A model generated the notes under the pieces. The model saw only the letters and a list, made by a program, of their open reading frames with translations, did not search any database and was not told the DNA's origin. Positions 20,961-31,070 of a DNA stretch of 64,000 nt are shown here, one piece after another. Both the position numbers and the translations under genes were made by a program. Numbering within the stretch: the first letter of the stretch is position 1; each line of letters starts with the position of its first letter. Location: assembly GCA_039090855.1 (NCBI GenBank), contig CM077002.1:86060194-86124193 (forward strand), read 5' to 3'. The DNA comes from Macrothele yani. Lineage: Eukaryota > Arthropoda > Arachnida > Araneae > Macrothelidae.

Positions 20961-22184
20961 CACTATCTACCAACAAGTAATTGCACACCTCACCTGTGAT
21001 AGCAAAGGAAAACGAAGTTTATTTACCTTCAATAGTTGGTGGAGCCTCCACGAGCGGCGATTACAGCTGCGACCCTCCGAGGCATACTCTCAACCAGGCG
21101 TTGTACGACAGCCAGCGGTATTTTCTTCCACTCGGCTTGGAGAAGACAGGTCAGTACCTTCACCGATTTCGGACAGTGGGGGCACCCCTTAAGTCGACGC
21201 TCCAACTCGTCCCAGAGGTGCTCAGTAGGTTTAAGGTCCAGGCTCTGCTCAGACCAGTCCATTCAATTAACCCCATTGTCATCATACCAAGCCATGGTGG
21301 ACTTCACAACATGACAGGTGGCATTGTCATCCGGAAAGTAACATGGGTCCACCCCATAAAACTGCCACAATGTAGGAAGTGCATGGTCATCCAAAATGGT
21401 GCAGTAGGTCTTGGCGTTGAGTCTACCAGGAATTGCAACCAAGGGTCCCGTGCCATACCAGGAGAAACACCCCCATAGCATAATTCCACCTTCGCCAAAC
21501 TTCACAATTGGCACAATACATTCCGGCAGGAGACATTCTCCAGGCAGACGCCAAACCCAGACCCTGCCATCCGAAATGTAGAGGGTGAACCTTGATTCGT
21601 TGCTCCAGAGAACCTGTTTCCACTGTTCAGCGGTCCACTGTCGACGTTCTTTGCACCACGTTCGCCGAACAGCACTATTGGACTTGGTGATCAAAGGCTT
21701 GTGGGCGGCAGCACGTCCATGAAAACCAAGCAGATGGGCTTCCTTACGGATGGTATTCATCAAAAGAACATTCCCGGATGCCTGTTCAAACTCCTCGTGG
21801 ATGTGGCACATCGATTTGGTGCGGTTCTTCCATATTTCTCTGGCCAGCACCCGTCGGTCTCTAACTCCCAGTGTTGTGGGTCTGCCGGGTCGGGGCACAT
21901 TGCGACAGTCACCTCTCATCTTCCACGTGCCAATCATGTAGGCCACTGTCAATTTTGCGTACTTCAACTCGCTGGATATGTCACATATGGATCGGCCATT
22001 TCTGTGACACCCGACGATTACACCTTTCTCGAAATCAGAGAGCTCCAAACTGCATGGCATCTTGCATGCGACTGGTTGCATTGTTGTGTCCCACACGATA
22101 TTTAACGGTGGCTGCCGTGACATGTATCAGGAAAGCAGATATCGTCGATTGCAGAGGTGTCCAATTACTTGTTGGTAGATAGTG
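20961..22184 (-). mobile_element. Complete Tc1-type transposon, same family as 46521-47748
   Basis: The terminal repeats start CACTATCTACCAACAAGTAA at both ends and are flanked by TA (20959-20960, 22185-22186). It is 1,224 bp and its transposase is on the minus strand. TIR and coding sequence match the plus-strand copy at 46521-47748 almost throughout. Confidence 0.92.
21029..22123 (-). pseudogene. Tc1 transposase with one stop and a mutated first catalytic Asp
   Basis: The reading frame runs from ATG (22123) through a single in-frame stop (21263-21265) to the terminal GGSTNY. The N-terminus has [20 protein letters not shown] and [19 protein letters not shown], the DNA-binding helices. The first catalytic position reads WSNESRFTL where the sister copy has WSDESRFTL, so Asp is replaced by Asn. 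The second Asp (FPDDNATCH) and the Glu (TEHLWD) remain. It is doubly inactivated. Confidence 0.9.
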
Positions 22185-22198
22185 TATATATATAGGGA

Positions 22199-23806
22199 TG
22201 GAGGCGAAATTTTGACAAGAGTAAAAGATTTCTACTCCAAGCTATATGAAAGGGATGATACATGTACTCCAGGCATCATGAAAGGTACCAGAGTTCTTCC
22301 AGTCCTCCCAGAAATTGCACATACAATCAAGAACATGAAGTGGGGAAAAGCTCTAGGAGAAGATGGAATTACTGTAGACATCATACAAGAAGCAAGTGGA
22401 GAAATCGAAAACAGTACTCGCCCAAATTTTCACTTGATGCCTTAATGAAGGGAAGATTCCTGAGGAATGGAACAACGCTATAATGATCCTGCTACATAAA
22501 AAAGGTGGCATTGAGGATCTCGGGAACTACAGACCTATCAGCCTCCTATCAGTGGTTTATAAAATCTTCACTAAAGTTCTTTCACATCGTTTGAAGGTAA
22601 CTCTGGACATGGCTCAACCGAGAGAACAACCTGGATTCAGGAGTGGCTACAGCACAATAGATCATATCCACGTACTGAGAGAACTAATTGAAAGAGCGAG
22701 GGAATATGAACTTCCATTGTGCATGGCTTTTATCGATTATGAAAAAGCCTCTGATTCAGTGAAACCATCAGCAGTTACAATGGCTCAAAAATCCTGCGCT
22801 ATTGAAGATGCATACATTAATATTATTAATAACATCTATGAAAATGCAAGTGCAAAGATTCGACTGTTTGAAAATACAACACACATAAAAATTGGAAAGG
22901 GAGTGAGACAAGGTGATACCATATCTCCCAAGCTCTTTAATGCCACATTGGAGTGTCTTTTTCAGTCGCTGAGCTGGGAAAACAAGGGGATAAAGATTAA
23001 TGGAAATTATCTAACCCACCTTCGTTTTGCTGATGACGTAGTCATTTTTGCAACTACCCCATCAGAGCTGCAGAGTATGATCCAGGAACTTGCTGTCAAG
23101 AGTAAAGAAGAGGGATTAAAAATGAACTTTCAGAAGACAAAAGTGATGTTCAATGCTTTTACAAGAAATAAAGATTTATCGATTGATGGAGAAAAGCTGG
23201 AGATAACAGACACGTACGTTTCTCTTGGACAGCAGATATCAAGTGAGGGTCACATTGATGAAGAAATTAATCGGCGTACAAAACTTGCCTGGAGAGCTTT
23301 TGGAAGAAACAGCATAATTTTCAAGAGCAATATGCCATTATGTCTTGAAAGAAAAGTGTTTGATCAATGCATCCTTCCAGTGCTTACGTATGGTGCAGAG
23401 ACGTGGACCTTAACTAAAAGAGACATACGAAGGCTGCAGACAACTCAAAGTCGCATGGAAAGGTGCATGCTTGGTGTAACCAGGAGAGATAAGAAGAGAA
23501 ACTCGTGGATCAGAAAAATGACACGAGTGAAAGACATCATGATCAGAGTAAAATCCCTGAAATGGCAATGGGCTGGACATACTGCCAGAAGGACAGACCA
23601 TGGATGGACAGCCAAAATTTTAGATTGGATTCCAAGGGACAGGAAAAGACTCAGACAAAGATCACATGGAAGATGGGTGGATAAAATTCGAAAGTATGCG
23701 GGAGTGACATGGAGGAGACGGGCACAAGACAGACCATTGTGGAGAAAACTTGGGGAGACCTTCGTCCAGCAGTGGATTGATAATGGTTGACAATGATGAT
23801 GATGAT
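22199..23806 (+). mobile_element. RTE-type LINE, 5'-truncated copy B
   Basis: Homology to the other RTE copies begins at GGAGGCGAAATTTTGAC (22199), 15 bases after the Tc1 end, and runs to the TGACAATGATGATGATGATA tail (about 23788-23806). The 5' half (endonuclease and linker) is absent. Its tail abuts the 5' end of copy C. Confidence 0.9.
22200..23790 (+). pseudogene. RTE reverse transcriptase copy B, one frameshift
   Basis: It opens GGEILTRVKDFYSKLYERDD and shifts frame near 22430-22480 within the segment that reads FTRCLNEGKIPEDWNN in other copies. It then runs open for 435 codons (22483-23790). RT motifs: NYRPISLLSVVYKIF, motif A MAFIDYEKASDSV (Phe to Ser), KGVRQGDTISPKLF and catalytic FADDVVIF. 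The C-terminal region ends FVQQWIDNG as in copy A. It has no endonuclease, so it is not autonomous. Confidence 0.9.
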
Positions 23807-23807
23807 A

Positions 23808-26800
23808 CATAGGAATGTAAGGTCAGGTGATGCGTAACATCACAGCCTCTCCTTGACATATGTCAACCCCGTCTTCTCGTGGTGCATCCTGTTCTCACTA
23901 AAGGGGCTCTGACGACCGCCAATAGCAGTATAACTATACCATCGGGATTAGAGGAAATGCTATCCCACACTCACCAACCCGCTTGTCCAGTGTGGTGAGT
24001 TATGGCCAAACCCCTCCAAAATGACTCCACAACTTAAATCTAGGCCCTCATTCTCCGGCAGCTGGAATGTACCTGGCCAAGGCAGCAGCCAGTGCGACAT
24101 GAAGGCAGAGGGTGCTAAGAATCCACGAAGGACCGGACTAGGCTGCCATCTGATGCTGACCTTGGCTACATATAATGGACGCTCCCTACCTTCTGATTCA
24201 AGGCTTCTTGAATTGGAAGAGGAACTACAAATGATCAAGTGGGACATCGCCGGGCTAAGTGAGGTAAGGAGAAAAGGAGAAGATCTCATCGAACTGAAAA
24301 GTGGACATTTCTTCTACTATCGGGGGACAGATACTGGCAGAACTAGTGGTGTTGGATTTATAATAAACAAGAAACTGAAGGATAAAGTCGTAGAAGTTGA
24401 AGGTTCCTCTGACAGAGCTGCACGACTCGCTATCCAACTCTCGAGAAGATAAAAGGCTCAGATTATTCAAACTTATGCACCCACCACAAGTCATCCTGAA
24501 GAAGAAATTAAAGAATTTTATGAGGAAATTCGTCATCTTATAAAGGTAAGCAGCACTTGAAGATAATTCTGGGAGATTTCAATGCAGAAATAGGGCAACG
24601 GCAACAGAATGAAACTTCAGTAGGTAAATTTGGTCACGGCAACAGAAACCAGCGGGGAAATACTCTCGTTGAGTTTGCAGAGGCAGAAGGGTTTTTCATC
24701 TTGAACTCCTTTTTCAAGAAAAAGCCACATAGGAAATGGACATGGAGACATCCAAATGGGACGACAAGTGAAATTGATTTTATTATGTGTAACAAAAAAT
24801 TCGTCATAGAAGACTGCAGTGTGCTAAACAAGTTCAACACAGGTAGTGACCATAGATTGGTGAGATGTAAGATGCACCTCAACACTAAACTCGAACGTGG
24901 CAAGCTCATAAGACAAACAAAATGTATTGACATAACCAACCTTAAAAAACACCATAATAACTTCAAATTGGAACTGAAGAACGGATTCTCTGCTTTAGAA
25001 TTCCTAACATCGGAAGAAGTGAATATTTCTGAAGTTAACAGAAAAGTAACCAAAGCTCTTATGGAAACAGCAACAAAATTAGCTGGTTCTAAAAACAAGT
25101 TGCATGTGAACAAATTATCAGGAAAAACCAAAATGTTGATGCAAAAAAAAAGAAGAAAGATGAGGACAAGTAAAGAAGATGTGACTTCCAAAGTGGAATA
25201 TATAGAGCTATGCAAGACAGTGCGAAAAAGTATCACTGAAGACGTAAGGAAATTCAACTGTGAAGTAGTGAGGAAAGCAATGGAAAACAACCAAAACCTA
25301 AAGATAGCAAAGGGACATCTGAATGAGGGAAGAAAACAGATTATGGCACTGAGAAAAGAAGATGGTTTTGTAACAAGAAATAGAGGCGAAATTTTGACAA
25401 GAGTGAAAGATTTCTACTCCAAATTATATGAACAAACGAAACATGTACTCCAGACATGAAAGGTAACTGTACCAGAGTTCTCCCAGTCCTCCCAGCAGAA
25501 GTTGCACATGCAATCAAGAACATGAAGCGGGGAAAAGCTCCAGGAGGAAATGGAATTACTGTAGACATCATACAAGAAGCAAGTGGAGAAATCGAAACAG
25601 TACTCGCCCAAATTTTCACTCGATGCCTTAATGAAGGGAAGATTCCTGATGATTGGAACAATGCTACAGTGATCTTGCTACATAAAAAAGGTGACATTGA
25701 GGATCTCAGGAACTACAGACCTGTCAGCCTCCTATCAGTGGTTTATAAAATCTTCACTAAAGTTCTTTCACACCGTTTGAAGGTAACACTGGACATGGCT
25801 CAACCGAGAGAACAAGCTGGATTCAGGAGTGGCTACAGCACAATAGATCATATCCACGTACTGAGAGAACTAATTGAAAGAGCGAGGGAATATGAACTTC
25901 CATTGTGCATGGCTTTTATCGATTATGAAAAAGCCTTTGATTCGTTGAAACCATCAGTAGTTACAAAGGCTCTGAAATCCTGCAGTATTGAAGATACATA
26001 CATTAATATTATTAATAACATCTATGAAAATGCAAGTGCAAAAATTCGGCTGTTTGAAAATACAACACATAAAAATTGGAAAGGGAGTGAGACAAGGTGA
26101 CGCCATATCTCCCAAGCTCTTTAATGCCACATTGGAGTGTCTTTTTCAGTTGCTGAGCTGGGAAAACAAGGGGATAAAGATTAATGGAGATTATCTAACC
26201 CACCTTCATTTTGCTGATGACGTAGTCATTTTTGCAACTACCCCATCAGAGCTGCAGAGTATGATCCAGGAACTTGCTGACAAGAGTAAAGAAGAAGGAT
26301 TAAAAATGAACTTTCAGAAGACAAAAGTGATGTTCAATGCTTTCACAAGAAATGAAGATTTATCGATTGATGGTGAAAAGCTGGAGATAACAGACACGTA
26401 CGTTTCTCTTGGAAAGCAGATATCAAGTGAGGGTCACATTGATGAAGAAATTAATCGGCGTACAAAACTTGCCTGGAGAGCTTTTGGAAGAAACAGCATA
26501 ATTTTTCAAGAGCAATATGCCATTATGTTTTAAAAGAAAAGTGTTTGATCAATGCATCCTTCCGGTGCTGACGTATGGTGCAGAGATGTGGACCTTAACT
26601 AAAACAGACATACAAAGGCTGCAGACAACTCAAAGCAGCATGAAGAGGGGCATGCTTGGTGTAACCAGGAGAGATAAGAAGAGGAACTCGTGGATCAGAA
26701 AAATGACAAGAGTGGAAGACATCATGATCAGAGTTAAATCCGTGAAATGGCAATGGGCTGGACATACTGCCAGAAGGACAGACCATCGATGGACAGCTGA

Positions 26801-26985
26801 AATTTTAGATTGGATTCCAAAGGACAGGAAAAGACCCAGAAGAAAATCACATGGGAGATGGGTGGATGAAATTCGAAAGTATGCAGGAGTGACATGGAGG
26901 AGACTGGCACAAGACAGAACGTAGTGGAGGAGGAAACTTGGGGAGACCTTCGTCCAGCAGTGAATTGATAATGGTTGACAATGAT
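23808..26985 (+). mobile_element. RTE-type LINE, near full-length copy C
   Basis: This is the longest copy (3.18 kb). About 350 bp of 5' leader (containing TCCAAAATGACTCCACAAC, shared with copy D) is followed by endonuclease and RT coding and a GACAATGATGATGATA tail near 26968-26985. The 5' end begins directly at the (TGA)n tail of copy B. Because it keeps the leader, it shows what truncated copies A and B have lost. Confidence 0.88.
24160..26985 (+). pseudogene. RTE endonuclease-reverse transcriptase, frameshifted
   Basis: The endonuclease (EEP fold) shows LATYNGRSLPSDSRL, the Glu-containing IAGLSEVRRKGEDLIE, TYAPTTSHPEEE, LGDFNAEIGQ and GSDHRLVRCKM; these are the expected catalytic blocks. 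Damage: TAA at 24450-24452 where copy D has Tyr, and frameshifts near 24540, 25455, 26090 and 26510. A final stop lies near 26920. RT motifs are conserved: QAGFRSGYSTIDHI, MAFIDYEKAFDSL and FADDVVIF. The C-terminus reads FVQQ-stop-IDNG, a Trp codon turned into TGA. Confidence 0.9.
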
Positions 26986-27442
26986 GATGATATATATGTA
27001 ATATTTTTGATTTTGTCTATATATATATATATATATATATATAATATCTTTACTTGTATATCACCCCTGCTACAGTTTAGTGAGTATCCCCAAATTGTTT
27101 GTCTTTATTCAAGTACAGCCATCTTTAACTCAAAAGGTATGTTTTGTTCTTTTTGGTGCTATTCTATTTTGAGGTACAGTCGTTCTCAAGTGATCAGCTA
27201 TCAGGAGCTAACCAGAATTAATTTCAATAGCCAGGGAAGTACTGACTTTGGCAAGATCCGCTCACTCTTCCTACATGACACATGTAGAGAATAAAAAAAT
27301 GTGGCAGCAGTTGAACTTGAAGAAGAGAAGAATGTCAAGATGGTAGAAGAAAGCGAATTAGAAATTAAAAAGAGAAAACAAAGTATTGACAAACTAGAAG
27401 ATTTGAAGAGAATTAGAAAATATCATAGTGAGAAAAGAACAC
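26986..27442. other. Unassigned spacer with (TA)n run and a charged ORF
   Basis: It contains a TA microsatellite (about 27017-27042) and an ORF rich in Glu and Lys (27301-27498, VELEEEKNVKMVEESELEIK). The ORF looks coiled-coil-like but matches no family I recognise. It could be a fragment of an unidentified gene or element. Confidence 0.3.
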
Positions 27443-27515
27443 CCAGTAACAAACTAAAAACTATGTATAACTGTCTGAGCATGATAACAACTCACTAGAT
27501 ACTAAATAAAATATG
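27443..27515 (+). repeat. Left copy of an inverted repeat flanking the 27.5-35.8 kb composite
   Basis: AACTGTCTGAGCATGATAAC with CACTAGATACTAAAT (27468-27508) recurs inverted at 35727-35785 (TTTAGTATCTAGTGGG; GCTCAGACAGTTATA). Over about 60-70 bp the two differ at only a few positions. Everything between them is inserted PLE, hAT and RTE sequence. Confidence 0.75.
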
Positions 27516-27576
27516 TTATTTATTTACATTTTAAAAACTACACAAACATAATTTAAAAAACGACCATAACGAGATC

Positions 27577-27605
27577 TTTCGGAGGTTCTATACCTCCATC
27601 CTCAG
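27577..27605 (-). ncRNA. Hammerhead-like core in PLE tail
   Basis: Minus strand: CTGAGGA (27605-27599), a 7-bp stem (GGAGGTA with the facing ACCTCC strand), and GAAA (27580-27577). The core deviates from CTGATGA only at the variable position. It is one of the best-paired hairpins in the set. Confidence 0.45.
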
Positions 27606-28332
27606 GCCTAGCATGCAGAAATGGAAGTGTCTCAAGTATAAATACACTCACAAACAGTGACGGACTTACAGATTTGGCACCCATAGGCACAAATTTTCCA
27701 AGCGCCGCCTGCGGAAGAGCTCCTAACCCGTACACCCGTTCTGGTTCTGATATTGGGACCGGCAGAGTCATAATAATGGGGGTCCAGCTCCAGGTGGTCT
27801 AGCCCCCCCTCCTAAATGTTCGACTTCATGGTCAAATATATATATTCATATATTGGCTGAGCATACACGTTTTTGTAATTAACCCCTTGGAGCTTGGAAC
27901 CTCCTCGAAATTAAGTTCTACATACGTGCCTGGGGCCCGGTTCTTAGCAGGATGTGGCTGCGCTGCGCCCTTCCATCCCTGCCACTTTCTAGGCAGAAGT
28001 TTTTATAGTTTCGTGCTCCCAACATGTCCCTATTCCTAAAATGTACCTCTTTTTCAGCTTGGTTCATAAAAGTCCATAGTTTTAAAAATGCCCCTTCTTT
28101 TCCATGAAATGAAGGTCCTCAAAATTTTTATCAGAATGATCAATTTTTAAATTTTTGCATAAAAAGTTCAGTTATGTTTCAATATCTCAATCAACAATCA
28201 TGTAGCTATAATATTGTACTATTATAAATTGGTGATTTGTAAAGAAGCACCACAAGGAATATAATTTTTATTAAGAAAAGAAATAAAAATATCCGTTTAT
28301 TGACGTAAAAATATGATTATTAAAGTGTAAGC

Positions 28333-28360
28333 TTTCAACACCAATGGGTGCCTTCTTCAC
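28333..28360 (-). ncRNA. Weak hammerhead-like hairpin
   Basis: Minus strand: GTGAAGA, a stem GCACC/GGTGT with one mismatch, then GAAA (28336-28333). The first core base is G where hammerheads need C, so catalysis is unlikely. Downstream CAATAAACGGATAT resembles the tail of the PLE at 42842-44148. Confidence 0.22.
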
Positions 28361-28541
28361 CCTTATGCGTGGAGATAGGCAAGACAAGAGAACTAAACAA
28401 CAGAAAAATTTAAAAAACCAAACATGAACAGAATATGAGAATATGCTATGTCGCGTCACGTGCGTGCGACAATGAGAGATGACCACAAAAACGTACTAAG
28501 CGCGAAGAAAAGTGCACCATATTTGGGGAAGCTAAACATCA

Positions 28542-28925
28542 TCATTGCAGACCACAGGGTTTGTCAATATTTCGATGGTTTCCCGAAGGGCAGTGCCCCT
28601 GGCGGTAGTATAAGGAGCCACTTGCTTGATCTGGTTCCACTTCGGGATGGCGGAATGGGTAACCACTTCCCAAGATAGGGCGGGTGTCGATTTTTTGTGC
28701 GAGACGTTCTGCTTGTGTTTGATCAGTCAAAGAGCATTTTGTCATTCCGATGTAATGTTTGGTGGTACCATCCGGGTATTCCAATGGTATGGAATACACT
28801 CCTGCACTAGTCAGTGAGGTATGGGTGTTCCTGGATGATAGCAGGTGGCGTGAAATCGATCTTGGTGAGCGTATCCCAAAGCTAAGCCCCAGTTTCTTTA
28901 AGGTGTTCTTCAAGAAGTAGGCTTT
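28542..28925 (-). pseudogene. PLE GIY-YIG fragment inside the hAT element
   Basis: The minus-strand ORF contains GVYSIPLEYPDGTTKHYIGM followed by TKCSLTDQTQAERLAQKI. This is the GIY-YIG core of the same PLE family as 42906-43928 (GVYAMPLVYPDNTEKIYIGM). Later residues (GNHRNIDKPCG) are in a decayed frame. The RT portion is missing. Confidence 0.75.
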
Positions 28926-30159
28926 TCAGCAGCTTAGTATTCCTTCCTTTTTTGCAATCACGATTTCCCAATTCTGAGCCCCACTGAGTTATCCCTTTTT
29001 TTGCACTCATCACTCACGGAGATTTCAGCACAGCACCCGACATACACTAAAACAAGCTTGTTCGAACTTCCTAGTAAAAATCTAAACTCACCACGAAACT
29101 GCCGCAAATGTTAGGTTAATTACGAGTATGACACTTTGATACACTTATAGCTCTGACCAATTCCAGTTCCCTGAGCTTTGTCTTTGTGAAGCGCATTTTC
29201 ATCTGGATGGATGTTGGGAGTACACGTACACCGTACATGCATGCCCAGCTATTCAGATAAAAGCAATTTAAAAACGTTTGTATTGGACCACATATTGTAT
29301 GGTAAACGGGTCACACCCATGTCCCCTTCCATGGGACTCCCTGGGAATGAAGTATGTCTTGTCCCTTTCCTTTGCTTTCTTTTCTTTTTCTTTATTCGTT
29401 GTTTGTTGTGTCATGGTCACCATCAGGGGAAGAAGGGGACAGGACAGACGTCGCGTGCCCAGTGCCCCTCCCCCTCTCCCCGAATATGTTGCTTTTCTTT
29501 TTCTCCTCAACCTGTTTGGGTTTCGGTCAGAATGATCAGAGTGAATCATTTCCCTTCCTACGTTGCAGCAGTAGTTCCGTCCAAGAATGTGAGCTGGGAC
29601 TCACTCAGACATAGAAAACTCCCTCCCCCTTCCCAAACAGGAGGTTGTGGTACAGTGGTGCCCCAAAGGCACTGGTAGTGTTGTTGTCTGACGCACACAC
29701 ACACATCCCAAAAATAAATTTTAGGGAAAGCTGCTATGTCCGAACATGACTCTGCTTAGCATTGTTCCTAATCCCACCACAAATTTACACCCTCACTGAA
29801 ATTTTTGCGCCCATAGGCACGTGCCTACCATGCCTAATTAGACATCTGCCACTGCTCACAAGCAATACCATCATGCCCCCAGTCGAGGAGAGTATGTTGC
29901 CAACTGAAAGAAACATTATTAAAGAAGACAGAGAGTAACGTCATAGTTATGAGTTATTTATGAGGTATGTCCGAATCATGAGGAAAGCAGTTCTTCAGAA
30001 AAAAACTACAGGGTGAAAGCACAGATAACGGTAACTCGTCGTTGCAACAGGAAGACAAGAAGTGTAGAAGGTACAAACTTTCTGTAAATAACATAGTACC
30101 TCCGAAAAGATCTTGCTATGGTCTTTTTTTAAATTACATGTGTGTAGTTTTTAAAATGT

Positions 30160-31070
30160 CCAAAATGACTCCACAACTTAAATCTTGGCCCTCAGTCTCC
30201 GGCAGCTGGAATGTAGCTGGCCAAGGCAGCGGCCAGTGCGACATGAAGACAAAGGGTGCTAAGAATCATCAGAGGACCGGACTAGGCTGCCATTTGATGT
30301 TGACCTTGGCTACTTACAATGGATGCTCCCTATCTTCTGATTAAAGGCTTCTTGAATTGGAAGAGGAACTACAAAGGATCAAGTGGGACTTCGTCGGGCT
30401 AAGTGAGGTAAGGAGAAAAGGAGATCTCATTGAACTGAAAAGTGAACATCTCTTCTGCTATCGTGGGACAGATACTGGCAGAACTAGTGGTGTTGGATTT
30501 ATAATAAACAAGAAACTGAAGGATAAAGTTGTAGAAGTTAAAAGTTTCTCTGACAAAGCTGCACGACTCGTTATCCAACTCTCAAGAAAATACCAGGCTC
30601 AGATCATTCAAACTTATGCACCCACCACAAGTCACCCTGAAAAAGAAATTGAAGAATTTTATGAGGAAATTCGTCATTTAAATAATAAAGGCAAGCAGCA
30701 CTTGAAGATAATTATGGGAGATTTCAAAGCAAAAATAGGGCAACAGCAACAGAATGAAACTTCAGTAGGCAAATTCGGTCACAGCAACAGAAACCAGCGT
30801 GGAAATACTCTCATAGAGTTTGCAGAGGCAGAAGGGTTTTTTATCATGCACTCCTTTTTCAAGAAAAAGCCACAAAGGAAATGAACATGGATGCATCCCA
30901 ATGGATGTACAAATGAAATTGATTTTATTATGTGTAACAAGAAATTTGTCGTGGAAGACTGCAGTGTGCTGAACAAGTTCAACACAGGTAGTGACCATAG
31001 AATGGTAAGATGTAAGATGCACCTCAATGCTAAACTCAAGTGTGGCAAGCTCATAAAACAAACAAAGTGT
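30160..31070 (+). pseudogene. RTE copy D, endonuclease half (interrupted by PLE)
   Basis: It begins TCCAAAATGACTCCACAAC, part of the copy C leader. The EEP endonuclease follows: LATYNGCSLSSD, a stop at 30342-30344, then FVGLSEVRRKGDLIE, TYAPTTSHPEKE and IMGDFKAKIG. In the last block the catalytic Asn of GDFNA is replaced by Lys. A TGA sits at 30882-30884 where copy C has Trp, followed by GSDHRMVRCKM. Coding stops at 31070 where a PLE is inserted and resumes at 33657. Confidence 0.88.

Larger units (their letters stand above)
27655..29854. mobile_element. 2.2-kb hAT-type element with near-perfect 8-bp duplication
   Basis: The ends are CAGTGACGGACTTAC (27655 on) and the inverse of CAGTGGCAGATGTCT (to 29854). 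Flanking octamers are CTCACAAA (27647-27654) and CTCACAAG (29855-29862), differing at one base. Both ends also share a CCCATAGGCAC motif further in. No hAT transposase is recognisable. The only coding-like remnant inside is a PLE GIY-YIG piece on the minus strand. Confidence 0.75.
27526..30158 (-). mobile_element. PLE remnant with inverted termini, split by a hAT
   Basis: Left terminus ACATTTTAAAAACTACAC (27526 on) is repeated inverted at GTGTAGTTTTTAAAATG (to about 30158). The inverted match extends about 60 bp to the CTCCGAAA of the tail hairpin. On the minus strand, tail sequence runs continuously from about 30100 to 29863 and, after the 27655-29854 hAT, from 27646 to 27526. Only 3' untranslated PLE sequence is present outside the hAT. 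Confidence 0.65.

Noticed and set aside
23410..25697. Long minus-strand ORFs opposite the RTE copies
   Set aside because: Antisense shadows of the RT and endonuclease frames; the same shadows recur at every RTE copy.
29211..29680. ORFs of 85-155 codons on both strands inside the hAT element
   Set aside because: They arise from a pyrimidine-rich stretch, overlap in several frames and match no family.
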